Part shown: positions 16,677 through 26,170 of the stretch, one piece after another
How the letters are laid out: every line of letters begins with the position of its first letter
Position numbering within the stretch: position 1 is the first letter of the stretch
Assembly: GCA_028704385.1 (NCBI GenBank)
Contig: JAQVLA010000004.1
Span: forward strand, 143,993-207,992
Reading direction: 5' to 3'
Length of the DNA stretch: 64,000 bases
Origin: Bacteroidales bacterium
GTDB taxonomy: Bacteria > Bacteroidota > Bacteroidia > Bacteroidales > F082
Position numbers and translations under genes: made by a program
The notes under the pieces: generated by a model
The model's input: only the letters and a program-made list of their open reading frames with translations
The model's database searches: none
What the model was told of the DNA's origin: nothing

Positions 16677-17048
16677 ATGAATAAACGTATTGCCATTCCA
16701 ATGGCAGCCGGCAAATTGTCGGCCCATTTCGGACACTGCGAAGCTTTTGCCTTTGTTGATGTTAATGATAGTAAAATCGTAAAAGTCACCAGCTTCGATC
16801 CGCCTGAGCATCAGCCGGGTACTTATCCGCGCTGGGTTGCTGCCCAGGGCGCAACAGATGTGCTGGCCGGTGGTATGGGACCTCAGGCAGTTGGTCTTTT
16901 TAACCAGTTTGGAATCAATGTGTTCGTAGGAGCACCAGTAAAAACCGCAGAAGAGTTGGTGGATGATTTTCTGAATGATCGCTTGGCACTTTCTGCCAAT
17001 TACTGCGATCACGACAGCGATGATCACCATCATGGACATCACCACTAA
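16677..17048 (+). CDS. NifX/NifB-C family protein with His-rich tail
   Basis: A 123-residue second NifX-like protein (MNKRIAIPMAAGKLSAHFGH). The FGHCEAF strand and AGGMGPQAV glycine motif are the family's. The end is a histidine/aspartate tail (CDHDSDDHHHGHHH) that could bind Ni, Zn or Fe. It ends the DUF134 operon; no Mrp/MinD-type ATPase gene, often found with such sets, follows. Cofactor identity unknown. Confidence 0.87.
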   Translation: MNKRIAIPMAAGKLSAHFGHCEAFAFVDVNDSKIVKVTSFDPPEHQPGTYPRWVAAQGATDVLAGGMGPQAVGLFNQFGINVFVGAPVKTAEELVDDFLNDRLALSANYCDHDSDDHHHGHHH

Positions 17049-17624
17049 AATACTAAACGATCCACTGTAAGTGTATTTTGAAGATATTAACCTGATCAAC
17101 CCTTGAATGCTACATCCAGACTACAGATTTTGTAATGAGAGGAACTAAAAGTGATTCAAGCTGGTTTAACTTTATTATTGGCTTTGTGACTTTATGTTGC
17201 CGGAAAATTCATTGAAAACGGTGCACAAAATATCGCAAGAGTTTGCGATTTTGGCTTTTGCTCAAAAGGCCTTTCCGGCAACCAATCCTTATATACGGGC
17301 AATAGAAATGATCGTCATCAGAATGTTGAGAGGCAAATGTTTTTATAAATACCTAATTCTTCTTGGTGATTATATGTATTTGGTTATGGGTTTTTAGATC
17401 GTGAAATACGTGTTGAATAATCCAAAACTGGTAATTTCGATCAATATTACAATTGGCAGTTGCGGTACATTAATTGTAGCCATAAAAAATTATGAGTTGA
17501 ATGTAGTTGACATTCAGGATATTTTTAATCATAAATAGAATGTCATCCGGCAGGCTAAAAAAAATGCCAATCTTTAGGTAAACAATTATTCATTTGAATT
17601 GTCTTATAGTGCAAAATCAAAACT
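17049..17624 (+). other. Intergenic stretch without a convincing gene
   Basis: The stretch is AT-rich. A 67-codon frame (17194-17397, MLPENSLKTVHKISQEF) is open but has no recognisable family and no good promoter; I give it little weight. No terminator with a T-run or clear repeat is seen after the NifX-like gene. Confidence 0.4.
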
Positions 17625-18380
17625 ATGAAATTCAAAATTGTATTCTTTCTGGTTATTTCAGGACTTTTAGTGACGCTGTTTAATTCCTGCAAAAAAGATA
17701 AAGATGAAGTAAAACAGGCAAGCCTCCAGATTGAAATGTTCCATCATGTTAGCAATGACATTCTCAAATTCAACGAGTTGATCTACAACAATGAGTTTGG
17801 AAATCAATATAGTGTATCCCGTTTACAGTATTTCGTATCTGATTTTGAATTGGTGCATGAAGATGGCCGTACTTTCAAAATTGATACTGCCTTTTATGTG
17901 GATGGAATGGTTCCGGAGACGCAAAGCCTCAATTATAATCTTCAGATTCCTTATGGAAATTATTCGGCAATACGTTTTGTCTTCGGTCTGACCGAGGCCA
18001 GAAATACTAACGGAGCCTTCCCTAATTTTCCTGAAAACAATATGGAATGGCCCATTACGCTTGGCGGAGGCTATCATTATATGAAGCTGGAAGGAAAGGT
18101 GGCAGCAGGGGAGGTGCAAAACAATTTTCAGGCACATACCGGCCCCACAAACGGCAATCAAAACTATATCGAAATTAGTTTGGACGGTGCCTCATTTTTG
18201 GTCGATAATCCTCAGGCACTTTTAGTCATTGGAATGGACATCAACAAATGGTGGAATAATCCCAATCTGCTCGACCTCAATGAGATCACTATGGTGATGG
18301 GCAATCAGGCTATTCAGGAGAAGCTGAGAGCTAACGGAAGAGACTTGTTTCGTGTAGAGCCTTTGATAGGGATTCATTAG
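17625..18380 (+). CDS. MbnP-like lipoprotein
   Basis: A 251-residue predicted lipoprotein: hydrophobic leader then LFNSC as lipobox (Cys at about residue 22). The mature part matches the pattern of MbnP-domain proteins, copper-associated periplasmic partners of MbnH/cytochrome peroxidases: GNQYSVSRLQYFVSDF, YGNYSAIRFVFGL and GGGYHYMKLEGK. No MbnH or TonB receptor gene is adjacent, so the partner is missing here. The domain call is from remembered motifs; a role in copper uptake is inference. Confidence 0.68.
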   Translation: MKFKIVFFLVISGLLVTLFNSCKKDKDEVKQASLQIEMFHHVSNDILKFNELIYNNEFGNQYSVSRLQYFVSDFELVHEDGRTFKIDTAFYVDGMVPETQSLNYNLQIPYGNYSAIRFVFGLTEARNTNGAFPNFPENNMEWPITLGGGYHYMKLEGKVAAGEVQNNFQAHTGPTNGNQNYIEISLDGASFLVDNPQALLVIGMDINKWWNNPNLLDLNEITMVMGNQAIQEKLRANGRDLFRVEPLIGIH

Positions 18381-18731
18381 ATTAAAGGCTGATCTAGCAG
18401 ATTTTTAAGATAGTAAAGGGATTTTCTGTTGTCTTAACCGGCCGGTGAAGATAATCTGATAATTGATGTAAAAAGTGATTTAACAAAACCTAAAAATTGT
18501 AGCCTGGTGCACTCTTAAATCGAATCAAAACAGAAAGAAACTATTTGTAAATCAATTTTCTGGGTCTAGACCTTTTATCTTAGTGCTAATACGTTTTTGC
18601 AGTACTGCACTCACCAGAAATGCATCGAGCTTAGGTAGCGTTGGATCAGCTGAAATGTCGAGATGTCGAATGGCTGTCCTTATCCGCAGTAATCAAAAAA
18701 TAAGTACCATTCGAGGATAAGAAAGAGTAAG
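18381..18731 (+). other. Intergenic stretch with a possible gene remnant
   Basis: Apart from the minus-strand remnant listed separately (18552-18690), nothing is recognised. The last part is very AT-rich and leads into the promoter at 18732-18764. Confidence 0.4.
18552..18690 (-). pseudogene. Possible 3' remnant of a lost gene
   Basis: Read leftward, about 45 codons are open up to TGA at 18552 (RIRTAIRHLDISADPTL then KLDAFLVSAVLQKRI). The stretch has protein-like composition but no start codon with a leader, so it may be the tail of a deleted gene, perhaps displaced when the DUF4143 ATPase gene arrived. Family not recognised. Confidence 0.25.
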
Positions 18732-18764
18732 TTTGCATTATCAATATAAACTTTTGTATATTTG
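18732..18764 (+). promoter_or_regulatory. Promoter of the DUF4143 ATPase
   Basis: TTTG (18732-18735), 21-base spacer and TATATTTG (18757-18764), 28 bases before the ATG. Confidence 0.6.
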
Positions 18765-18791
18765 TAATATAAAATTTAATATTCTGGTAGC

Positions 18792-20021
18792 ATGATACTT
18801 AAGAATGATATTGAACATGCCTTTCAAGCTCAGCAAGTCAATTTACAGCTAAATGCTAAGCTTATTGAAAGAGAGTTTTTAGCACGATTTAAGACGACAG
18901 GAAAACATATTGAGGTAATTTCAGGAATCAGAAGGAGTGGAAAAAGCACCTTGATGAAACAAATTATCCAGCGTAAGTATAAACAAACGGCTTATTTTAA
19001 TTTTGAAGATGCAAGAGTATTTGGTTTTGAAGTGAATGATTTCACGAAATTAGATGAGGTAATCGGGCAGGGTATTGATGCTTATTTCTTTGATGAAATA
19101 CAGAATGTGACATCATGGGAAGTGTTTGTAAGACAGTTGCACGACCGCAATGAAAAAGTGTACATTACCGGTTCGAATGCCACATTGCTAAGCAAGGAGC
19201 TTGGAACAAAACTTACCGGAAGACATATCAGGCATGAGCTTTTCCCTTTCTCATATCAGGAATTTCTCAATTACAAGCAGCTGGAAAAAAATGCGAATGC
19301 TTTTGGTCAGTTTTTGTTGAAGGGTGGTTTTCCTGAATACCTTGATACCGAAAACCCTGAAGTGTTGCAGAATATGCTGAAGGATATAGTTTTAAGAGAT
19401 ATCGCGATTCGTTATTCCATTAGAAATACTGCTAGTTTAATGGACATAACACTCTATTTGTTATCAAATATTGGAAAGGAGTTTTCTTACAATAAAATCC
19501 GAAAAAACTTCCATATTGGATCTGCAAATACCGTTTCTGATTATCTTTCGTGGCTCGCAGATGCCTATCTGTTTTTCTTTCTGCCTAAGTTTAGTTGGTC
19601 GGCCAGAAGTATCGCGACAAATCCACGTAAGGTGTATGCTATCGACAATGGCTTGGTAAATGCCAACACATTAAGCTTTCGTGAAGACCGCGGTCGACTG
19701 CTCGAAAATGCCGTTTTTATGCACTTGAGACAACAAAAGAACAGCTTGTTTTATTTCCGGGAACAGCATGAATGTGATTTTGTTGTTTTCGAAAATAAGC
19801 AATGTAAATGGCTGATACAAGTTTGCGAAGAGCTGAATAAGGATAACCTGCATCGCGAGATCGAAGGTTTAAAGGAAGCGATGGCATTTTTCAAGATTAC
19901 AGAAGGTTTTATCCTTACGCAGAACCAAAATGATACCCTACTCTTGGATGGTCTAAAAATTCATATATTGCCTGTATATGAATTTGTTACATCATCAATA
20001 TCGAATGTCAGTAACGATTAA
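18792..20021 (+). CDS. AAA family ATPase with DUF4143 domain
   Basis: A 409-residue ATPase of the type with an N-terminal P-loop (Walker A GIRRSGKST, residues 45-53; Walker B AYFFDEIQNV) and a C-terminal DUF4143, a restriction-endonuclease-like fold (FYFREQHECDFVVFENKQ). These are solitary genes scattered by horizontal transfer across bacteria and archaea, of unknown role. The spacing to neighbours, own promoter, and a decayed fragment upstream fit an inserted gene. Length is normal for the family. Confidence 0.9.
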   Translation: MILKNDIEHAFQAQQVNLQLNAKLIEREFLARFKTTGKHIEVISGIRRSGKSTLMKQIIQRKYKQTAYFNFEDARVFGFEVNDFTKLDEVIGQGIDAYFFDEIQNVTSWEVFVRQLHDRNEKVYITGSNATLLSKELGTKLTGRHIRHELFPFSYQEFLNYKQLEKNANAFGQFLLKGGFPEYLDTENPEVLQNMLKDIVLRDIAIRYSIRNTASLMDITLYLLSNIGKEFSYNKIRKNFHIGSANTVSDYLSWLADAYLFFFLPKFSWSARSIATNPRKVYAIDNGLVNANTLSFREDRGRLLENAVFMHLRQQKNSLFYFREQHECDFVVFENKQCKWLIQVCEELNKDNLHREIEGLKEAMAFFKITEGFILTQNQNDTLLLDGLKIHILPVYEFVTSSISNVSND

Positions 20022-20089
20022 ATTGAGGAATTAAAAAAGCCAAATCCAAAAATCCAACAGCCAAAAGCTAACATCCAACAGCCTCTCAA

Positions 20090-21400
20090 CTACTGTTCCA
20101 ATAAGCTATTCAGCAAGCCCCCACGGTCTTCTTTTCTGGTGTTACCACCTCCTGGCGACAATTGATTGATGAGTTTGCTGATGGGCATCGACTGCAGCCA
20201 AACTTTTCCTGTTCCCCTAAGCGTGGCTACAAAAAGCCCTTCCCCGCCGAAGATCATCGATTTCAGATTGCCTGCGCGCTGCACACTAAAGTCTATGCCG
20301 TCCTGAAAACCAACCACACAGCCGGTATCAACACGCAAGGTTTCTCCTTTTAGTTCATGTTCGATCACAGTGCCTCCTGCGTGAATAAAGGCTTTGCCAT
20401 CGCCCTGTAGCTTTTGCAAGATGAATCCTTCGCCGCTGAAAAATCCTGCTCCCAGTTTTTGATTGAAATGCAGGCTGATTTTCGTCCCTAGTGCAGCACA
20501 CAAAAAGGCATCGCGCTGAACAATAATCCGGCCACCCATAGCGGCTAAATCTATTGGAATGATAGTGCCTGGATAAGGAGCTGCAAAGGCTACCTGACTT
20601 TTCCCCATGCCGCGGTGTGTAAAGTGCGTAATAAAAATAGATTCACCGGTAATTTTGCGCGAAGCGGCTGATAACAGTTTGCCAAACAGTCCTTTATCGG
20701 GCTCTAAGCCATCTCCCATTTTTGTTTCAAAACTGATGATTTCTTTGTAATCAGCGCGATTCAGATTGATTTCCAATTCTTCCTGATGGAATTTTTTCTG
20801 ATTTTTCTGATCATAAAAAAACACTTTTAGGCGGTTTCCGCTTGCCGGACGATAAATATCGAATTCAACAGTAAATACATCCGGAAGGTAGTCTTTATCA
20901 GCATTTTTAAGGTAGGGAACGATCATCGGATTTCCATCCATAAAGGCAATCACATTTTCGCCATTAATGCTCATCACCTCAACCTGTCCCTTCACCAAAT
21001 CCCATCGGCTGGGGAATTCTCCGTTTCGTTCGGAAACAGCAGGGGCGTCTTCAAAGATGATGATATCGCCAGGCACAAAATCAAATTTGGGCCATTGCAC
21101 ATCCATCTCTGATTTTTTAACTGTTTGAATTGAGTTGGTTTCTTCGTTTGATTTTTCTTTGTTTTCGGGAGTGTCTGCTGTTCCCTAGTCAGTTTTATTG
21201 TTTTTGTTCTTCTTAAAAAGGCCACCGACACCTTCTTCCAGTTTATCGAAACTTTTGTCGATTACCTTGTCTGTTTTTTCATTGGCACGCTGATGGGTTT
21301 CGCGGTTGAGTTTTTTCTTTAGATCGATTTTTACTTGTGCCATAATGGAAGTCGAAAATAAAAGTGCGATAAACAGCGCAAGCAGTTTGACATTTTTCAT
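20090..21400 (-). pseudogene. Chimeric OmpA-type N-terminus / AIM24 protein gene, interrupted by an in-frame TAG
   Basis: Read leftward from ATG 21400, 71 codons encode a signal peptide (LLALFIALLFSTSIMAQ) and KIDLKKKLNRETHQRANEKT, the opening of Bacteroidota OmpA-family proteins. A TAG at 21187-21185 stops it. Beyond the stop, the same frame continues without shift for 26 codons to [18 protein letters not shown], which is the next block of that OmpA-type protein. At about 20,730-20,750 the sequence switches to the AIM24/TIGR00266 domain ([45 protein letters not shown]) up to the stop at 20090. So two families were joined and the joint gene now carries a nonsense codon. The downstream part alone (20090-21106, 338 codons) could still be translated. 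Confidence 0.7.
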
Positions 21401-21729
21401 CCTCATTGGTTTTAGGTTAAACAATGAAGCAAATTTAGGTTGATCAATTGGTCGGTTTAAGTTAAACTTGAGGATGTTGGCTTTTCTTTTGAATTCGAAA
21501 GATTTTGATTAAAATTCGTGAACTCGCATTAAAGCAGTAGATCCTTGAGATTAGTTGAACGGAAAGCTGATATTGTGATAAATGTAGCATTACTTAACCC
21601 AATAAAAACAGTATTTTAAAAGTAAATCAGGATATTCTTTAGCAAATTGGGTTTTACATTCGAAAAGAATTAACTTGCAGCCGAATTGGGAGAATCAAAA
21701 GCTTAATCTACCCTAAACCCGGATTTGTT
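21401..21729 (+). other. Intergenic stretch, nothing recognised
   Basis: AT-rich spacer between divergent genes. I see no perfect TAnnTTTG element, terminator, RNA gene or repeat here. Confidence 0.35.
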
Positions 21730-23379
21730 ATGACCTCTAAATCAGCAGTGTCGTTGCACACGATCTTTGAAAATTCCATACGCACAAATGCCGACCGTCA
21801 GGCTTTTTCTGACTATGGTGCATCTGGTTTCACCTACCAGCAGATTGCAGAACAGATCCTGCTAATACATCGCATATTCGAAGGTGCTCATATCCACAAG
21901 GAAGATAAAATTGCACTTTCGGGGCATAACAGTTCGGCCTGGGCAATCTCCTTTTTAAGTATCCTTAGTTATGGAGCAATCGTAGTCCCAATTTTGCCCG
22001 ACTTTTCGACCGAGAATATCCATCATATTGTTAATCATTCTGATGCCAGGTTGTTTTTTGCTTCGGCTTCGGTACTGGGTCGGATTGATCCGGAGCATTT
22101 GCCTAATATTCAGGGGATTATTAGTTTGGTAGATATGGAGGTAAATTTTGAAGCCAAAAACAATCTCAAGGCTGTCGTAAAAAATGCCCGACAAATCACC
22201 CTTCAACAGGAAGAGGTATTAAACCTGATGAAATTTGAGGCTGTTGATCCGGACGAGGTGGCAGTGATTTCCTATACCAGTGGTACTTCAGGCTTTACAA
22301 AAGGTGTGATGTTGCCCTATAGGAGCCTGTGGTCGAACATTATTTTTGCACAGGAACATATGCCTTTGCATGCCGGCGACCAAATCGTATCATTTCTTCC
22401 GCTGGCTCATGTGTTTGGATTATTGTTTGAGTTTTTGTTTCCTTTTACGATGGGATGTCATGTGAATTTTCTTACCAAGGTGCCTTCACCGGCCATTGTT
22501 ACCAAAGCTTTTGGCGAAATCAAACCTCATCTTATTTTGTCAGTTCCGTTGGTGATCGAAAAGATTTACAAAAAGCGCATCCTGCCAAAGATTGACAAGC
22601 CGATGATGAAATTGCTGTTGAAAACACCTGTCATCCATGGAGTAATTGAGCAAAAGGTGAATAAAGCCCTTACCGAAACCTTTGGCGAACGTTTTAGTGA
22701 AATCGTGATTGGGGGCGCACCACTCAGTGAAGAAGTGGAGCAGTTTTTTCGTAAAATCGGATTTCGTTATACTGTAGGATACGGAATGACCGAGTGTGGC
22801 CCATTGATCAGTTATTCCGGGCATAAACAGTCACGTTTCCGCTCGGCGGGTAAGGTAGTCGACCGGATGCAGATCAGAATTGAAAAAGAAGATGCCATCA
22901 ATGAAACCGGTGAAGTGCAGGTAAAAGGTGATAACTTAATGTTGGGTTATTACAAAAATGATGCTGATACTAAAAAGGCATTCACTGATGATGGCTGGCT
23001 GCGTACCGGTGATCTGGGTTACCTGGACTCTAAGGGTTATCTTTACCTGAAAGGCCGCAGCAAGAATATGTTGCTGGGCCCATCCGGGCAAAATATTTAT
23101 CCGGAGGAGCTGGAAGCCCGCATCATGAACTTACCTTGTGTGGCCGAATGTGTAGTGAAGCAACAAAATGGAAAGCTTGTTGCCATGATCTATCCCGACA
23201 GGGAGGCCATGGAATGCGACCGGCTTGACTTTCCTGATATCGAAAACAAAATGAAAGAAATGCTCAAGCATCTCAATAAGGAACTGCCTGCCTACGAACA
23301 AATTTCTGAGGTGGAGATTGTGGATGTGGAATTTGTGAAAACCCCGAAGAAAAATATCAAACGTTATTTATACACCTGA
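21730..23379 (+). CDS. AMP-binding protein, probable long-chain fatty acyl-CoA/ACP ligase
   Basis: A 549-residue ANL-superfamily ligase that adenylates a carboxylic acid and passes it to CoA or ACP. The P-loop YTSGTSGFTKGVM is at about residues 180-192; GYGMTECGPL (motif A5), WLRTGDLGYLD (A7) and KGRSKNML (A8) are in order, and KNIKRYLYT at the C-terminus holds the catalytic lysine. The general look is that of FadD-like fatty acid ligases. Standing alone ahead of the TPP riboswitch; no pathway partner nearby. Confidence 0.87.
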   Translation: MTSKSAVSLHTIFENSIRTNADRQAFSDYGASGFTYQQIAEQILLIHRIFEGAHIHKEDKIALSGHNSSAWAISFLSILSYGAIVVPILPDFSTENIHHIVNHSDARLFFASASVLGRIDPEHLPNIQGIISLVDMEVNFEAKNNLKAVVKNARQITLQQEEVLNLMKFEAVDPDEVAVISYTSGTSGFTKGVMLPYRSLWSNIIFAQEHMPLHAGDQIVSFLPLAHVFGLLFEFLFPFTMGCHVNFLTKVPSPAIVTKAFGEIKPHLILSVPLVIEKIYKKRILPKIDKPMMKLLLKTPVIHGVIEQKVNKALTETFGERFSEIVIGGAPLSEEVEQFFRKIGFRYTVGYGMTECGPLISYSGHKQSRFRSAGKVVDRMQIRIEKEDAINETGEVQVKGDNLMLGYYKNDADTKKAFTDDGWLRTGDLGYLDSKGYLYLKGRSKNMLLGPSGQNIYPEELEARIMNLPCVAECVVKQQNGKLVAMIYPDREAMECDRLDFPDIENKMKEMLKHLNKELPAYEQISEVEIVDVEFVKTPKKNIKRYLYT

Positions 23380-23525
23380 TGCTTTGATTTTGTTTCTCTC
23401 TGCTGAGGTTTGATGGGAGGGTAGCTGTTTTTTAATGAGACACAGGGATGCCAACTTTTTGTTGAGCGGAAATTGTTGATTTGTTTAGGTCATGGGTTCT
23501 TTTTGAAGGATAACAATCCAACAAG

Positions 23526-23555
23526 TTTGATAATACTTAAAAAAGCTTAACTTTG
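23526..23555 (+). promoter_or_regulatory. Promoter upstream of the TPP riboswitch
   Basis: TTTG (23526-23529) and TAACTTTG (23548-23555) with an 18-base spacer; transcription would begin just before the riboswitch. Confidence 0.6.
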
Positions 23556-23571
23556 CAAGGATAATACACAA

Positions 23572-23666
23572 TAGGGGTGCCTTTGCCCGCCAGGAAGCGG
23601 GATGAAAGACAGGCTGAGATCAAACCCTTTGAACCTGAACGGATAATGCCGGCGTAGGGAACAAGC
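23572..23666 (+). ncRNA. TPP riboswitch (THI element)
   Basis: All conserved blocks of the thiamine pyrophosphate riboswitch occur in order: GGGGTGCC, a CCCGC/GCGGG hairpin (the optional P3 extension), GCTGAGAT, ACCCTTTGAACCTGA and GGATAATGCCGGCGTAGGGAA. It binds TPP and represses the following gene. It lies 56 bases before the TonB receptor start. Confidence 0.95.
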
Positions 23667-23686
23667 GAATCTCACATTTTCCTCTA

Positions 23687-23715
23687 TTGATTTAAATGTT
23701 TAACAATTAAATCAA
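23687..23715 (+). promoter_or_regulatory. Hairpin just before the TonB receptor start (possible expression platform)
   Basis: TTGATTTAA (23687-23695) pairs perfectly with TTAAATCAA (23707-23715), 11-base loop, ending six bases before the ATG. There is no T-run, so the switch probably works on translation start and not on termination. AT-only pairing makes it weak. Confidence 0.4.
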
Positions 23716-23721
23716 AGAGTT

Positions 23722-26151
23722 ATGTTCAACAAAATCATTCTTTTCGCCTTAGCAATGCTGCCTTTAGGGCTCGCAGCGCAATTCACCCTGCAGGGCGATG
23801 TTATCACGGCTGATAGTCGCGAAGCACTGGCAGGAGCACATCTCACACTTAATCCCGGGAATCAACATCTGGTTACAGATGTCCACGGGAAGTTTGAGTT
23901 TAAAAACCTCAAGACAGGCACATATGTGCTTAATGTAAGTTTTATCGGCTTCGAAAATGAAGTCGAAGAGATTCATTTACAGCAGGATGAAACCCTGTCC
24001 TTTGTGTTGAAGCCAGCGGCTTTTTTGCAGGATGAGGTCGTTGTGCGTGCTTCACGTCCTGAGCCTAAAACACCTTTGACTTACAGCGTGGTGGATGCTG
24101 CTGAGTTAAGAGAGAAAAACAGCGGAGCAGACCTGCCCTATCTGTTGCAACAGACACCTTCGCTGGTTGTCAGTTCAGATGCAGGTACAGGGATTGGCTA
24201 CACCAGCATGAGAATCAGAGGCACAGATATTTCACGTATCAATGTGACCATGAACGGGGTGCCGGTGAACGATCCTGAGTCGCACGGGGTATTCTTCGTT
24301 AACCTGCCTGATTTTGCTGCTTCGGTCGAGAATATTCACATTCAGCGCGGGGTTGGCACTTCAGCCAATGGGGCAGCAGCATTTGGTGCCAGCCTCAACA
24401 TTAAAACAGAAGCACCTTCCGACATTGCCTTTACCCGATTTGAATCGCAGGCAGGCTCTTTTAATACCTTTCGCAACAGCCTTGGTTTTTCTACCGGACG
24501 CAGTTCAAAAGGCTTTGTGCTGGATGGCAGGCTGAGTCGCATCACCTCAGACGGCTATGTTGACAGGGGATGGGCCGACCTGAAATCTTACTATCTCTCA
24601 GCTTCATGGTCGAATGCCAATACTTTGATAAAACTTATCACCACAAGTGGTACGGAAACCACTTATCAGGCATGGAATGGTGTGCCAAAAGACAGCTTGA
24701 AAACTGCTTCCGGCAGACGGTATAATCCTGCTGGTGAGATGTTTAACAGTGATGGTGAATTTATTGGGTTTTATAAAAACCAAACCGATAATTACCAACA
24801 GGATTATTATCAATTGCATATTGCCCATCAGTTTACAAGCTTTACCAGCCTTAGCGGAACAGCATTTCTTACTAAGGGAAAAGGCTATTACGAAAGCTGG
24901 AAAAACCAGCGAAAGTTTAGCGAATTTGATCTTCCGGATGTAATCATCGGATTGGATACGATAAGCCGGACTGATGTAGTCCAGCAAAAGTGGCTCGACA
25001 ATGATTTTTATGGATTCAACCTGGCACTAAGGCATGATAAAGGACGACTGAACAGCACATTGGGTGCAGGCTGGAATCAATATGATGGGGATCATTTTGG
25101 TTATCTCAGCTGGGCACAATTTGCTTCGCAAAAAATGATCGAGGAACCCTGGTACACTAACACAGCTTTAAAGACAGATTTTAATTTTTTTCTGAAAAGT
25201 CTTTACAGGATGAGCAATTCCCTGAGTTTTTTTATCGATCTGCAATACAGGCATATTGACTACACCATGAAAGGTATTCATGATGATCTGCGGGATATCA
25301 GTCAGCAGCATAACTTTGATTTCTTTAATCCCAAAGCAGGTGTATTCTATACGATCAGCAGCCGCAGTCAGGCCTATTTGTCAGCTGCTGTTTCGCATCG
25401 CGAACCCAATCGTTCAGTCTATCGTGATGCCGATCCCGGTCAGCAGATAAAACACGAGCAATTGATCAATCTTGAACTTGGATATGGATTCCAGTCATCC
25501 AGGCTGAAGTTTAATTCTAACGTATTTTACATGCACTACAACGATCAACTGGTGTTAACCGGTAAAATAAACAATGTTGGAGCACCCATACTTACCAATG
25601 TGCCTGCCAGTTATCGGTTGGGAATTGAAAATAGCCTGGAATACAGCATCAGCCGGAGGATTAGCATAGGTGGACACCTCAGCCTGAGCAGCAACAAAAT
25701 CCTGAACTATATCCATTATGTTGATAACTGGAACTATTGGGACGATCCTGATAATCAGCCCTATCAATACGCTTACGAGATGGGAACGACGGATATTTCA
25801 TTTTCCCCTTCAGTAGTGGGTGGTTTCACGCTGGGAATTTTGCCTTTTGATGGCTTCGCGATCGACCTGACCGGAAGTTATGTCAGCCGTCAGTTTCTGG
25901 ACAACACCTCCAACAAGGATAGAAGTCTTGACCCCTATTTTATCACAAACGCCAACATGCGTTATGTAGTTCCACAGTCAATATTTAAAAAGCTTGAACT
26001 CAAGCTACAACTCAACAATCTCACCAGCCGCTGGTACGAAACCAATGGCTGGGTTTATCAGTATGTTCTGGATGATGAGGAATATACTATGGATGGCTAT
26101 TTTCCGCAAGCCTTGCTGCATGGCATTGTTGGAGTATCAGTGATGTTCTGA
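23722..26151 (+). CDS. TonB-dependent outer-membrane receptor under TPP control (probable thiamin/precursor uptake)
   Basis: An 809-residue TonB-dependent receptor. Signal peptide 1-20 (ALAMLPLGLAAQ); a carboxypeptidase-like regulatory domain about 22-105 with AGAHLTLNPG and TYVLNVSFIGFENE; plug domain from about 115 (LPYLLQQTPSLVV, RIRGTDISRINVTMNGVPVNDPE, QRGVGTSANGAAAFGASL); then the 22-strand barrel ending with the C-terminal aromatic (GVSVMF). The TPP riboswitch in its leader makes thiamin or a thiamin precursor the likely cargo, as for TPP-regulated receptors in this phylum. The inner-membrane transporter is not beside it. Followed by a terminator. Confidence 0.93.
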   Translation: MFNKIILFALAMLPLGLAAQFTLQGDVITADSREALAGAHLTLNPGNQHLVTDVHGKFEFKNLKTGTYVLNVSFIGFENEVEEIHLQQDETLSFVLKPAAFLQDEVVVRASRPEPKTPLTYSVVDAAELREKNSGADLPYLLQQTPSLVVSSDAGTGIGYTSMRIRGTDISRINVTMNGVPVNDPESHGVFFVNLPDFAASVENIHIQRGVGTSANGAAAFGASLNIKTEAPSDIAFTRFESQAGSFNTFRNSLGFSTGRSSKGFVLDGRLSRITSDGYVDRGWADLKSYYLSASWSNANTLIKLITTSGTETTYQAWNGVPKDSLKTASGRRYNPAGEMFNSDGEFIGFYKNQTDNYQQDYYQLHIAHQFTSFTSLSGTAFLTKGKGYYESWKNQRKFSEFDLPDVIIGLDTISRTDVVQQKWLDNDFYGFNLALRHDKGRLNSTLGAGWNQYDGDHFGYLSWAQFASQKMIEEPWYTNTALKTDFNFFLKSLYRMSNSLSFFIDLQYRHIDYTMKGIHDDLRDISQQHNFDFFNPKAGVFYTISSRSQAYLSAAVSHREPNRSVYRDADPGQQIKHEQLINLELGYGFQSSRLKFNSNVFYMHYNDQLVLTGKINNVGAPILTNVPASYRLGIENSLEYSISRRISIGGHLSLSSNKILNYIHYVDNWNYWDDPDNQPYQYAYEMGTTDISFSPSVVGGFTLGILPFDGFAIDLTGSYVSRQFLDNTSNKDRSLDPYFITNANMRYVVPQSIFKKLELKLQLNNLTSRWYETNGWVYQYVLDDEEYTMDGYFPQALLHGIVGVSVMF

Positions 26152-26170
26152 TTTTGTTGATGGCAAAAAA

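Noticed and set aside
15839..17048. A nitrogen-fixation cluster
   Set aside because: Only NifX-like small proteins are present; no nifH, nifD, nifK, nifE or nifN genes, and such paralogues are widespread in non-fixing anaerobes.
17194..17397. 67-codon frame after the NifX-like operon
   Set aside because: No family, no clear promoter, mixed composition; left as unassigned spacer.
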